Below are positions 43,567 to 52,957 of a stretch of DNA of 64,000 bases, piece by piece. Location: assembly GCF_045446075.1 (NCBI RefSeq), contig NZ_JBJJBQ010000004.1, positions 62,001 to 126,000 of the forward strand. The letters run 5' to 3'. How positions within the stretch are numbered: the stretch's first letter is position 1; every line of letters begins with the position of its first letter. The translations under genes and the position numbers were made by a program. The notes beneath the pieces are model-generated. The model was not told the DNA's origin. It did not search any database and was given only the letters and a program-made list of their open reading frames with translations. Source of the DNA: Flavisericum labens. Lineage in GTDB: Bacteria > Bacteroidota > Bacteroidia > Flavobacteriales > Flavobacteriaceae.

Positions 43567-45003
43567 TTAGTCTTTGTACCAATCGTCTGTTCTAAAAGAC
43601 GACATGGGCAATCCTCCAACACTAAAAACTTCAGCTTTTGTAAAATCTTTAAACAAATATCTAACCGCTACCGGTTTTTCAACTTGAGGAGACGACAGCA
43701 TTACCGACTTTCTTCTAAGTACCGCCGTTGCAGGATAAAACACTTTATTTTCTCCTGCTATTTCAAAACCAAGTACGTCTTTATCATAAGATGTAATTCC
43801 GTTTGGAACATTGTTAAACGAGACTATTACAGTACTTCCTTTAATTTCCATAGCATTAAATTCTGGACTTGCATATTCAAAGCCATCAATACGATAAGTT
43901 TTTGCTAAGGCTAAATAAGCCAACCTGTTACCTCCAACTTTTTTATTAGCTGGATGAATATTGTCTTTTTCACCAATATCCATTAAAACCGCCATACCCG
44001 AATTTGGAATCTCATTTGAAGCTTTTAACTGAGCTTCTCTTAAATATGCCGAATTATACTTTTCTTTCCAATCATTCTTATGATATCTTGTATAATCAAA
44101 CGGTGCAATTTGAGCAAAGTAAAAAGGAAATTCACCTTGATTCCATAGCGTTCTCCAGCTACTAACCATTTTTTTAAACAAGCTTTTGTACTGAAAAGGT
44201 CTATCGCGATTCGATTCGCCTTGATACCAAATAGCACCCTTTATACCATATCCAATGACCGGTGATAGCATACCATTAAATAACGTAGTAGCCTCGCGGT
44301 TTGGCGCTTCTACAAAATCTTCTTTCTTTTTGTGAATGGCGATAGTTTCAAAATCTTTTAGCATTTCTTCATTCATCCAAGCTTCAACGTTAGAACCGCC
44401 ATAAGATACGTGAATCAATCCAACAGGCACTTGTAAAACTTCCTGAAGCAACGAACCAAAATACCAAGCAGTTGCACTAAAATCAGCTGTTGTTTTTGGT
44501 GATGCCACTTGCCAATTACCTTCAAAATCATCCTTAGGTTCTAAAACCGTAGACCTTGGAACACTTATAAAACGAATGTTATTGTTTGTTGAATACACTA
44601 TCGTCTCATTTCCCTTATTTATAGGTTGCCCAGGAAATCCTTTTAAGGGCATTTCCATATTCGATTGCCCAGAACATAACCAAACTTCCCCTATTAAAAC
44701 ATTATTAATTGTTATCGTTTCAGAACCTTGTTTGATGGTGATTTGATACGTTCCGCCTGCGTTCGGTGTGCTTATTTTAGTTCGCCACGTACCATTTGTC
44801 TCAACTTTTACTTCATAAGTTTTAGCATCCCACGAGGTAGAAACTTGAAGTATCTCGTTTTTTACTCCCCAACCCCAAATTGGTACATCCATGTTTTGTT
44901 GAAGCATCATATTATCAGTAAATAATGCCGGTAATTTAATATCTGCATGAGTACTTAACACACTAAATAAGCACATAATAGCTATTACAACTTGTTTTTT
45001 CAT
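43567..45003 (-). CDS. Secreted SGNH acetylesterase (sialate-O-acetylesterase-like)
   Basis: A 478-residue protein with a signal peptide ending LSTHA. The SASA/SGNH fold is shown by block I GEVWLCSGQSNMEM (nucleophile Ser at about residue 113), the Gly/Asn block VSYGGSNVEAWM, and the catalytic Asp/His in DIGEKDNIHPANK (about 342-354). An Ig-like insertion lies between about residues 60 and 105 (TYEVKVETNGTWRTK). WYQGESNRDRP is also diagnostic. Relatives deacetylate xylan, rhamnogalacturonan or sialic acid (CE6/CE20-like). In this locus it likely removes O-acetyl groups from pectic residues so that glycosidases can act. It lies 4 bp after GH106 and 5 bp before DUF5703. Its nucleophile motif and fold differ from those of the other esterase at 9151-10575. 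Confidence 0.9.
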   Translation of the reverse strand: MKKQVVIAIMCLFSVLSTHADIKLPALFTDNMMLQQNMDVPIWGWGVKNEILQVSTSWDAKTYEVKVETNGTWRTKISTPNAGGTYQITIKQGSETITINNVLIGEVWLCSGQSNMEMPLKGFPGQPINKGNETIVYSTNNNIRFISVPRSTVLEPKDDFEGNWQVASPKTTADFSATAWYFGSLLQEVLQVPVGLIHVSYGGSNVEAWMNEEMLKDFETIAIHKKKEDFVEAPNREATTLFNGMLSPVIGYGIKGAIWYQGESNRDRPFQYKSLFKKMVSSWRTLWNQGEFPFYFAQIAPFDYTRYHKNDWKEKYNSAYLREAQLKASNEIPNSGMAVLMDIGEKDNIHPANKKVGGNRLAYLALAKTYRIDGFEYASPEFNAMEIKGSTVIVSFNNVPNGITSYDKDVLGFEIAGENKVFYPATAVLRRKSVMLSSPQVEKPVAVRYLFKDFTKAEVFSVGGLPMSSFRTDDWYKD

Positions 45004-45007
45004 CTGT

Positions 45008-48000
45008 CTATTTTTTATGTATTATTTGAATTTCTCCTAACAATCCAGATTTTACCATCATCGTGTCGTCTAATCTGTAAGGAGCGGTTGTCCAGGTTAA
45101 ACGTTGTTCTTTTGGTAATTTTTCATCGCCTATTAAACGGTTCGCCCAAGTGTTGGTTACTTTTACTTCTAAACTATTTTCACCTGCTTTTATAGCTTTA
45201 GAAATATTAATGCGATACGGATACGTCCATAGAATACCGCAAGATTTTCCATTTACAGAAACCTCCGCAATACAGTTAATTCCATCAAACTGAAGCCATA
45301 AATCATCTGTTGAGCTTTTATCCCAATTAAATGATTTTGTATAGGTTGCCGTTCCTGAATAATATTTGATGCTATCATTAATTGATGTCGTCCAATCGAA
45401 CAATTTGTCAATTTGAATCGGTTTTTCTGGTCCATGATATTTGGCATCAAACTGGAGTCTCCAGTTTTCATCTAAAGTTTTTACAGTTTTAAAATTTGAC
45501 CAATTGGGTTTTCCTTTCGATGTTTCTTTGCTTGTTTCCTTATTAAAAATAATGAAGTAGGATTCGTTTGGTAAAAACTGTAAAGGGATAATAGTTCTTC
45601 CGTTTTCATTCTTCCAGTTTTCTAAAACAGTGGTTTCATCTAAAATCGGATGGTACAATTCTGGAACTTTTCCTGTTACTCTAAACGACACTTCTAATTC
45701 TCGTTTTTCTTCCTTTTGATTAGATAAGAAATAAATGGTTTCATCAGCAGTTTGACGTTGCGTCCATGCCATATTTTCATCAACAAGCACATTGGGTTCA
45801 ACACCTAATTCTACAAAAGTCTCTCCTAAATATGGTAATTGAATCACTTTCCCTTTACCTAAAGTCCAGGGTTTTTGTCCTTTTCCTGACCAAAGTTCAT
45901 CAATAACCGTTTGCCATTCTGTTTGGTTACTAATGAACTTAGCTTTTTCATCTGGTTTATGTCCAACAAGAATAGTTGCTCCGGCTTTTACCAATTCTAC
46001 CATTTTTTGTGCAACTTCTAACGACATAATTTGAGTCGGCATCATTTTTCGGGCATCTGGAAACACCAAAAATTCATAGGTTAAGGCATCTTTAAACATC
46101 ACTTTACCATCTTTTACTTTGGCACTTAGTAACACATCGCTATTAAATGAATCGTATTTATAACCGTTTAAAGCATTTACCCATTGGGATAAATCGGTGC
46201 TATTTTTAGTGTACTTAACTTCTTTTGGCATTGTTGCCGATGGCTGCCCTTCATTAGCCAATCGAACTTTTTCTGAAGCGACACGTTCCGCCCCGAATAC
46301 GTTCGGAATAAACGGCACCAAACGGTCTGGTAATACTGAACGCGATGGAATCTCTTCACCAGTAAACACAGCAAAGTCTATAACTGGTTGTCCCTTCTGA
46401 AGTTGAAATTGTACATTCTTACAATACTCAAAAAAAGCACTTCCGGGTTCCCACCAAGTTTGGTCACGTTGAAAAAAAGTTCCAATAGGATCTAAAGTCA
46501 TGCCCGGTTTTCTATCCAACCACGGGTTGTGCACAAACACATGATAGAAAAAGCGATTGATTCCCAAAGCATAATTCCTATCGGCCATGGTTTTTAAATT
46601 ACCCGGATGCTCATCCCAATCCATACGAAGTTGGGTAAACGCCTCGGCTTGAATGATATCGCGTCCATAAATATGACCACCATTAATCGCATCTAGCATA
46701 TCGTTGGGTTTATCGTGCGTAGGGCTTCTAAACCAAAACTCGCCACTTGGGTAATCCACATATTTAAAATGAAGTAAACCATCGCTAGTCATGGTCGGCG
46801 CTACATTTTCCGTACTGAACTTCACACCTGTTTTTATCGCTTCATCTTTTAATGTTCCAAAGAAATTCTCAGCAGTTAATTCAGCTATCGTTTTTCTAAC
46901 ATCGTATAATATCTGTTCTGACTTTTCTATATCATCTAACGGAATACCCGCCATAACCGGTAAAAAATCCACTATATCGTAACCACGACGGACTTTAAAA
47001 GCCTCTTGAAACACTGGCGACCAATTTTGACTACCACACTCCCAGCTGTCCATATGAAGAATCTCAACTACTTTTGAAGCCAATGCTTCTCCTGCTGTCC
47101 GACGCATCTCACCATACCAATGGTCTAACTGAAAACGTACCGCATCGGCATTAAACTTATCGACCTCCAATCCGCGGCCACCACCAGCAGTGGCATTTTC
47201 ATGACCGGTTGACGTGTGTCCGAATCGTAAAATTCGCCAATTTCCCTGCGGTGCATCCCAATTTAAAATGCCGTTTTCATCAACAAATTCCGAAATATTC
47301 ACCATGTTTTCAGTGTTCACGCAATCGGAATTTGGGATTTGTTTTTCTGTATTTCTCGAACTGATGCGCCAAACCGCACCCGACTTCCCTTGATAGTTAT
47401 CAATTAAAGGTTCTTCGGAAAGAATAATTTTTGTGATTTTTAAATAGGAATTCCACTTGGCCATATCTAAGTCTTCCGCTCCTGGTTCCGATCCTTCTGG
47501 GTTATAAACAAACCGGAAATATTTTGCTTTTGCAGATACCTTATGGTTATAATTTACATCGGTATCTTGCCAGCCCGAACGCGGGGTTTCTAAACGGCCT
47601 AAGCTTTTAAAATTTTTACCATCGTCGCTTACTTCAACCAGTAATCGATGAGCTTGGTAATTGTTCCCCTTCGTTTCTATTTGAATGGATTTACAATCGA
47701 AAGGCTCATTAAATTCATATTGAATATAGCCAGGCTCTCGCATTCGGAACTGTGTTTGTTCTGCCGAATTATCCGTTAAAAAATCGGCATTTTCATCAAT
47801 TGATGCACTCACTTTCGGCTTAACATCAATAGACGTTTTAAATGCTTTTTCAACAGGAATTGCAAATGTGGCAATATCTTTATAATAATCTTTGTAATGT
47901 TCCGATACTGGTAATTGCATGCCTTTAGTAACGTTTCCTTCCACAATCGTATCTGCCCAAACTACTTTTTGCATAGACATTTCAGGAGTAATCCAAGGAC

Positions 48001-48379
48001 CACCAGCCACGGCAAAACCGTCGGCAGGATGGAAAGCGATTTTCAATCCCAATCGGTCGGCTTCTTGCAATGCCCAACGCACCAAACCCCAGAACTCTTT
48101 ACTCAACTGAATGACGGGTGGATTCATTAGTGGCGCCTCACCCGGACCTTTTATGGTCATTAAATAAGCGCCTCGAATGCCAGCTTGCTTCATGGCTTCT
48201 AAGTCCGCCGTGATACCTTCTTTGGAATAGGCACTTTTCATCCAATACCAATACACCCATGGTTTCGCACTTTCTTCCGTAGGCTGAAAATAAGACACTT
48301 CCGTTTTTTGCTCCTGTTTGCAAGACAGAGCAATAAGCACAATAAAAAACAGAACGCTATGTTTTATTTTAAAACGCAT
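45008..48379 (-). CDS. GH106 alpha-L-rhamnosidase, lipoprotein
   Basis: A 1,123-residue lipoprotein (signal ending IVLIALSC). GH106 marks: PWVYWYWMKSAYSKEGITAD at the start of a TIM barrel, MTIKGPGEAP, FHPADGFAVAGGPW, GHTSTGHENATAGGG and MDSWECGSQNW, where candidate catalytic Glu residues lie. An F5/8-C-like insert (LLVEVSDDGKNFKSLG) is present at about 230-310. The C-terminal 170 residues form a GH2-type sugar-binding sandwich (YYSGTATYTKSFNW, NGKSCGILWTYPYRI). GH106 enzymes release alpha-L-rhamnose; the Bacteroides thetaiotaomicron member BT0986 works on rhamnogalacturonan II. Stop and start of the neighbours are coupled: the ATG overlaps the TAA of the upstream GH2 by one base (TAATG), and the esterase follows after 4 bp. 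Confidence 0.93.
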   Translation of the reverse strand: MRFKIKHSVLFFIVLIALSCKQEQKTEVSYFQPTEESAKPWVYWYWMKSAYSKEGITADLEAMKQAGIRGAYLMTIKGPGEAPLMNPPVIQLSKEFWGLVRWALQEADRLGLKIAFHPADGFAVAGGPWITPEMSMQKVVWADTIVEGNVTKGMQLPVSEHYKDYYKDIATFAIPVEKAFKTSIDVKPKVSASIDENADFLTDNSAEQTQFRMREPGYIQYEFNEPFDCKSIQIETKGNNYQAHRLLVEVSDDGKNFKSLGRLETPRSGWQDTDVNYNHKVSAKAKYFRFVYNPEGSEPGAEDLDMAKWNSYLKITKIILSEEPLIDNYQGKSGAVWRISSRNTEKQIPNSDCVNTENMVNISEFVDENGILNWDAPQGNWRILRFGHTSTGHENATAGGGRGLEVDKFNADAVRFQLDHWYGEMRRTAGEALASKVVEILHMDSWECGSQNWSPVFQEAFKVRRGYDIVDFLPVMAGIPLDDIEKSEQILYDVRKTIAELTAENFFGTLKDEAIKTGVKFSTENVAPTMTSDGLLHFKYVDYPSGEFWFRSPTHDKPNDMLDAINGGHIYGRDIIQAEAFTQLRMDWDEHPGNLKTMADRNYALGINRFFYHVFVHNPWLDRKPGMTLDPIGTFFQRDQTWWEPGSAFFEYCKNVQFQLQKGQPVIDFAVFTGEEIPSRSVLPDRLVPFIPNVFGAERVASEKVRLANEGQPSATMPKEVKYTKNSTDLSQWVNALNGYKYDSFNSDVLLSAKVKDGKVMFKDALTYEFLVFPDARKMMPTQIMSLEVAQKMVELVKAGATILVGHKPDEKAKFISNQTEWQTVIDELWSGKGQKPWTLGKGKVIQLPYLGETFVELGVEPNVLVDENMAWTQRQTADETIYFLSNQKEEKRELEVSFRVTGKVPELYHPILDETTVLENWKNENGRTIIPLQFLPNESYFIIFNKETSKETSKGKPNWSNFKTVKTLDENWRLQFDAKYHGPEKPIQIDKLFDWTTSINDSIKYYSGTATYTKSFNWDKSSTDDLWLQFDGINCIAEVSVNGKSCGILWTYPYRINISKAIKAGENSLEVKVTNTWANRLIGDEKLPKEQRLTWTTAPYRLDDTMMVKSGLLGEIQIIHKK

Positions 48380-51300
48380 TAATTATACATGAATTTTTTA
48401 AGTGCTTCATCTAATCCTGATGAATCCGAATTAAATGGCACAATATAAAAGCTGTACTCGTAATTTTTTGAGGGAATCTGGTATTTCTCCATGGGCGCTC
48501 CTATCGGTGACCAACTATCGTTTCCGCCAATTCCCATTTGTTTTAAATCAATATTTAGGGTTAAATATCCTGGATTTTTTAAATCGAATGTATGTTTGGC
48601 CTCATTGAAATTTTCTTCCGTATAAGGCCAAACGCTCATACTTAGCGGTTGGTTAACATTTACTACTAAAAACCCTTCATTTTTATTTGAAGTGGTAGCA
48701 GCCATCCAACGCACCTGCGTTCTGTTTCCGTTTTCTTGCGGCCTAACATACGGCTCTATAAAGTCATTTAAAGGCAAACTGTAACGTTCTACAAAAAAAC
48801 CTTGGTTTCTATCTGCATAATTTTCTAATTCACCTTTTCCGAACCAAGAAATTTGCCTAAAATCATTTTTAATGCCCATGTGCATACCCACTTTTGGAAT
48901 GTTAGGCAAATCGGTTGAAGCCTTTAATTCGTAATCGACTTTTATAACCCCATCGGGTTTGATATTGTACGTGATATCTACATTCGCACTATCTTTTAAC
49001 ATTTCGTATTTGGAAACCACAACAACATCATTGCCTGAAGTTTTATTACTAACCGAAAGTAATTTCGGTTCATTATCATACCACTGTTTTAGCTTCTTAT
49101 GTGGTTTCCAACCTTTACTATCATTATCGGTAAACGGACGTGTAAAGTTTGCCAATAAGGGTGCAAAAACTTGTTCTTCGCCTTGATACACATATGAACT
49201 TAAAGCACCGTTTTCTTTGTTGATTTTAATATGGAAATCATCTCCAGAAACTTCAAATTGCTCATCGTTATCTGAAACTGATACCACCGTTTTATAATCA
49301 CGAAATAAGTTCGGATTTTCTCTTTTGGTATAAGTTAAAAATTGGTCTCTAGCTACTGTAAAACCTTTTTTAGCCCATGGCATATCTTGGGAAAGTTGAA
49401 ATTGAATATCAATAAAAATATCTGAGTTTGATTTAAATCTTGGGATATACTTATCTAAATCCAAAACAGTAGTTTCTCCTGCTTTTAAACTTAATGGGGT
49501 TAAAGGCATTTCGCTAAAAGCCTTTCCATCACTTGATATTGTTAATATAGCTACTAAATCTTTAAGTGATTTAGTAGCTCGTCTATTTTTTATTGTTAGT
49601 TGGAATCCTTTTAAACTACAAGTAACTGGTTGGTACACCCATTTATTTTCGTACATGGCTGCTTTTGGTCGCCCATCAGATGCTACGATACCATTAATGC
49701 AGAAATTGCCATCGTGTCTTACTTCTCCAAAATCGCCACCATAAGCGTAAAATTCCTCTCCAGTTTCTTCATCAACTTTTAACAAACCTTGGTCTTTATA
49801 ATCCCAAATACAACCACCTATAATTCTTGGTAGTCTTCTAAATTCATCCCAAAGCTCTTTTAAATTTCCTGTTGAATTTCCCATAGAATGCGAATACTCG
49901 ACAAACAAAATAGGTCGTGTATCGGCTTTCTTATCTACCAAAAATTGAGGTGTGAATACGCCAGGATAAAAACGACTTACCATATCCACATAAGGCTCAT
50001 CCTGCGGGTTTTCGAATCGGTGCGAATGGTCGCCTGTTGAAGGATATCTTGGGTCTCTTTCATCTATATAACCATCCAATCGTGGGTTACCTTGTGCCGG
50101 TTCGTAATGAATGGGTCTGGTTATATCAAAATTATCTGTCCAACTGGCCATAGCAGCATGATTTGGACCTTTACCCGCTTCATTCCCTAAACTCCACATA
50201 ATCACACTCGCGTGGTTTTTATCACGCTCTACCATGCGGCTCATACGCTCTAAATAGGCATGCGTCCATTGCGAATCGTTGCTCAATTTTCCTCCTAAAC
50301 CGTGCGTTTCCAAATTAGCTTCATCCATAACCATGATGCCATATTCATCGCATAATTGGTAGAAATACGGGTCGTTAGGATAATGACTGGTGCGTATGGT
50401 ATTAAAATTAAATTTTTTGATGGTTCTCACGTCCTGCTCTATATCTTCACGAGTTAACGCTTTTCCTCGAACTGGATGATGGTCGTGACGATTCACCCCA
50501 TAGATGTATGTTTCTTTTCCGTTGATTAACAATTTCCCATTGTCCTTTGAAAATTCAATGGAACGGAAACCGACTTTACAGGATTTTACTTCGGAAATAT
50601 TTCCGTTTTCATCCTTTAGAGTCATCACCAAAGTATATAAATTCGGTTCTTCCGAACTCCACTTATTCGGATTTTTAATGGTCTTTTCAAAAAATCCAAA
50701 ACGGACATTATCCAAACGTGGATAACTTTCATTCACAATGGCTTTTGCCAAAGTATCGATGGGTTTTTCAAAAAGTGCTTCGTTATTATCATTGTACAAT
50801 TGAAATTCGAATGAAGCATTTCTAATGGTATCACCTGTTAAGTTCTCTATCTCAGGACGTAATTGGAATACGGCATCTTTGTATTCTTTATCTAATTTGG
50901 TTTGATAAAAGAAATCCAGAATTCGTAATTTAGGTTCGGCCATGATAAACACTTCGCGCTGAATACCACTCATGCGCCAGTGGTCTTGGTCTTCTAGGTA
51001 CGACCCATCGCTATAACGGATTACCTGAACCGACAAGACATTGTCACCTTCTTTTAAATACGTTGAGATATTAAACTCTGAAGGCAGAAAACTGTCTTCA
51101 CCATAGCCCAAAAATTCACCATTCAACCACACTTGAAAAGCAGAACTCACCGCTCCAAAATGAAGCGTAACAGTCATATCCTTTTGCCATTCCTTTGGCA
51201 CTTTAAATTTTCGTTGATATGAACCAATACCATTGGTATCTTTCGGAACATAAGGCGGATTGATTGGTCGAAACGGATATACCGCACTTTTATAAATAGG

Positions 51301-51666
51301 AATATCATAACCTTTTAATTCCCAGTTGGAAGGCACTTCAATTTTGTCCCAACCATCCACTTCATTCTTATAAAAATCTTTGGGAGCTTGGTCTAAATTA
51401 ATCGAATAATTAAAATCCCAGTTACCGTTTAGCATCAATAACCTACTTTTTTCTCGGTTACCTTCCAGGGCATCTTCAACCGTTTTATAAGAATAAGAAG
51501 TCGCTCTTGCTGGCTGACGGTTAATACTCGTTACCAAAGGGTCTTCCCAAGGCGTATAAGCATATTTTTTAGGTGTTTCAGGAATTCCTGCAGGCTCACC
51601 GGTAACGGTTTGCGCCTGACTTATAAAAAAACAGCTTAAAAGTAATATGAACAGTAGTCTATTCAT
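48379..51666 (-). CDS. Secreted GH2 beta-galactosidase-like enzyme
   Basis: A 1,095-residue protein with a signal peptide (MNRLLFILLLSCFFISQAQ) from the ATG at 51666; an ATG at 51672 and a TTG at 51681 lie just upstream in frame. The five-domain LacZ-like order is clear: sugar-binding sandwich (WDKIEVPSNWELKGYDIPIY), Ig-like domains, TIM barrel with acid/base Glu in WSLGNEAG (about residue 495) and nucleophile Glu in FVEYSHSMGNS (about 590), then two beta domains (Bgal_small_N-like end). The segment RHDHHPVRGKAL and a WDYKDQG block are typical. It should release beta-linked galactose or a related pyranose. It overlaps the upstream gene by 8 bp and the GH106 gene by 1 bp. Confidence 0.93.
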   Translation of the reverse strand: MNRLLFILLLSCFFISQAQTVTGEPAGIPETPKKYAYTPWEDPLVTSINRQPARATSYSYKTVEDALEGNREKSRLLMLNGNWDFNYSINLDQAPKDFYKNEVDGWDKIEVPSNWELKGYDIPIYKSAVYPFRPINPPYVPKDTNGIGSYQRKFKVPKEWQKDMTVTLHFGAVSSAFQVWLNGEFLGYGEDSFLPSEFNISTYLKEGDNVLSVQVIRYSDGSYLEDQDHWRMSGIQREVFIMAEPKLRILDFFYQTKLDKEYKDAVFQLRPEIENLTGDTIRNASFEFQLYNDNNEALFEKPIDTLAKAIVNESYPRLDNVRFGFFEKTIKNPNKWSSEEPNLYTLVMTLKDENGNISEVKSCKVGFRSIEFSKDNGKLLINGKETYIYGVNRHDHHPVRGKALTREDIEQDVRTIKKFNFNTIRTSHYPNDPYFYQLCDEYGIMVMDEANLETHGLGGKLSNDSQWTHAYLERMSRMVERDKNHASVIMWSLGNEAGKGPNHAAMASWTDNFDITRPIHYEPAQGNPRLDGYIDERDPRYPSTGDHSHRFENPQDEPYVDMVSRFYPGVFTPQFLVDKKADTRPILFVEYSHSMGNSTGNLKELWDEFRRLPRIIGGCIWDYKDQGLLKVDEETGEEFYAYGGDFGEVRHDGNFCINGIVASDGRPKAAMYENKWVYQPVTCSLKGFQLTIKNRRATKSLKDLVAILTISSDGKAFSEMPLTPLSLKAGETTVLDLDKYIPRFKSNSDIFIDIQFQLSQDMPWAKKGFTVARDQFLTYTKRENPNLFRDYKTVVSVSDNDEQFEVSGDDFHIKINKENGALSSYVYQGEEQVFAPLLANFTRPFTDNDSKGWKPHKKLKQWYDNEPKLLSVSNKTSGNDVVVVSKYEMLKDSANVDITYNIKPDGVIKVDYELKASTDLPNIPKVGMHMGIKNDFRQISWFGKGELENYADRNQGFFVERYSLPLNDFIEPYVRPQENGNRTQVRWMAATTSNKNEGFLVVNVNQPLSMSVWPYTEENFNEAKHTFDLKNPGYLTLNIDLKQMGIGGNDSWSPIGAPMEKYQIPSKNYEYSFYIVPFNSDSSGLDEALKKFMYN

Positions 51667-52795
51667 TTTCATCCTCTTCAAATTCTACAAAATTTAAATC
51701 GCTAGTTCCAATCTCTTTCGATGTTGCCAAGGCAATGCCCCTCTGCCCTGCTTTATTTACTGCACAATAATAATGATACACAATACCCTCATGCTTAACC
51801 ACAAATGATTTGTGTGCAAACATATTATCGTAAGGTTCTGAAGATTCAATTAAATTGGTGCCTTCCCAATCTTTCCAATGAATTAAATCGTTCGATACCG
51901 CGAAACGGTTAAAAGCACCTTGGTCCCAGCCCGTCCAAAAGGCACCAAAATAAAACATCACCCAAGTATCATTAATACGCTGGATATAGGCATCGCCTGA
52001 AATCCCTTTATGGTGGTTAATCAATGGGGCATCACCATAACGTTCCCAGTTTTTCATATCGTTCGATACCGCCATAGCAATACGTTCTGCTCCTTTGGCA
52101 GGATTGATACTATCACCACGAGCGTTGTAATACATAATAAATTCGTGACCGGTTTCTTTCTCAACATCTCTAATAACAGAACTTTTGTACATGGTACTAT
52201 TATCCCACCATTTAGCCTTGTCATCATTAGGTCTTAATACAGGCTCAGGCAAGCGTTTAAATTCGTGTGATGTTGTTGGTAACTCATCAGTATAGGCCAT
52301 GCCCATAGATAAAATTCCGGCTTCATAACCTGTGGTGTTTCCTCCAAAATAGCTCATCCAATATTTATCATCGTAAGATTCCCATTTGTAAGAACCTCCC
52401 CAAGTAGGGTCTTGTAAAGCGATGTAACCCGCTTTTTGATTCACATCCCATTCGGTGGTATCTTTTGAAAACGACATCACTTTTCCCAAGTGATTCCAGT
52501 TTAATAAATCATCACTTTCGGCTAACCACGTTTCGTAACCTCTACCTTCAAAAATTAAATAAGTCATATACCATTTTCCATCTTTTCTAAAAATACTCGG
52601 GCAATCCATTTTATATGAATTGTCGGTTGGTACCATGACCAATCCATATTTATATGGCGTTTTAATTTCGTTATAGATTTCTTGCATCACTTCATCAGTG
52701 ATTTCACGTTCTTTCAGTTTTGAATCTTTCGAAGAACATGAAATAATTGCAGCAAGCAAAATGATTGCTATTACAAACTGAAAGTGCTTTTTCAT
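51659..52795 (-). CDS. Five-bladed propeller glycosidase (GH43/GH130/GH32-like), lipoprotein
   Basis: A 378-residue lipoprotein starting at the ATG at 52795 (MKKHFQFVIAIILLAAIISC, Cys20). An open frame continues 39 codons upstream to 52912, but that part is the translation of a palindromic repeat and lacks a signal, so it was rejected. The mature protein has a five-bladed propeller pattern: MDCPSIFRKDGKWYMTY (Asp64, candidate base), LQDPTWGGSY, WWDNSTMYKSSVIRD, GISGDAYIQRIND and FAHKSFVVKHEG. I cannot choose between GH43-, GH130- and GH32-like families by eye. It overlaps the GH2 start by 8 bp, which suggests translational coupling. Upstream is a 162 bp gap that holds a repeat and perhaps a promoter. 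Confidence 0.82.
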   Translation of the reverse strand: MKKHFQFVIAIILLAAIISCSSKDSKLKEREITDEVMQEIYNEIKTPYKYGLVMVPTDNSYKMDCPSIFRKDGKWYMTYLIFEGRGYETWLAESDDLLNWNHLGKVMSFSKDTTEWDVNQKAGYIALQDPTWGGSYKWESYDDKYWMSYFGGNTTGYEAGILSMGMAYTDELPTTSHEFKRLPEPVLRPNDDKAKWWDNSTMYKSSVIRDVEKETGHEFIMYYNARGDSINPAKGAERIAMAVSNDMKNWERYGDAPLINHHKGISGDAYIQRINDTWVMFYFGAFWTGWDQGAFNRFAVSNDLIHWKDWEGTNLIESSEPYDNMFAHKSFVVKHEGIVYHYYCAVNKAGQRGIALATSKEIGTSDLNFVEFEEDENE

Positions 52796-52841
52796 TTTTA
52801 TTATAAATTTTAATTTGGCTAAATGAAGCCTTATTTTTACA

Positions 52842-52934
52842 TCATTGCGAACAAAGTGAAGCAATCCCTTTTTTGTTGATGAGATTACTTCGTCGTTCAT
52901 CCCGATAGCCATCGGGACTCTCTCCTCGTAATGA
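52842..52934. repeat. Nested imperfect inverted repeat with an inserted palindrome
   Basis: The outer arms TCATTGCGA (52842-52850) and TCGTAATGA (52926-52934), and the inner arms GAAGCAATC (52858-52866) and GATTACTTC (52883-52891), pair with one wobble and one mismatch. Between the right arms lies a second perfect palindrome, TCCCGAT-AGCC-ATCGGGA (52900-52917), identical to the one at 38736-38753. The outer part looks like the dispersed CATTGCGAG..GAAGCAATC element known from Flavobacteriaceae genomes. It fills most of the 162 bp gap between a GH2 and a propeller gene. Confidence 0.75.
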
Positions 52935-52957
52935 CGTAATTCATTATTTTTATCAAG

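Noticed and set aside
52796..52912. 39-codon N-terminal extension of the propeller glycosidase gene
   Set aside because: It is a translation of the palindromic repeat; the lipoprotein signal begins at the ATG at 52795.
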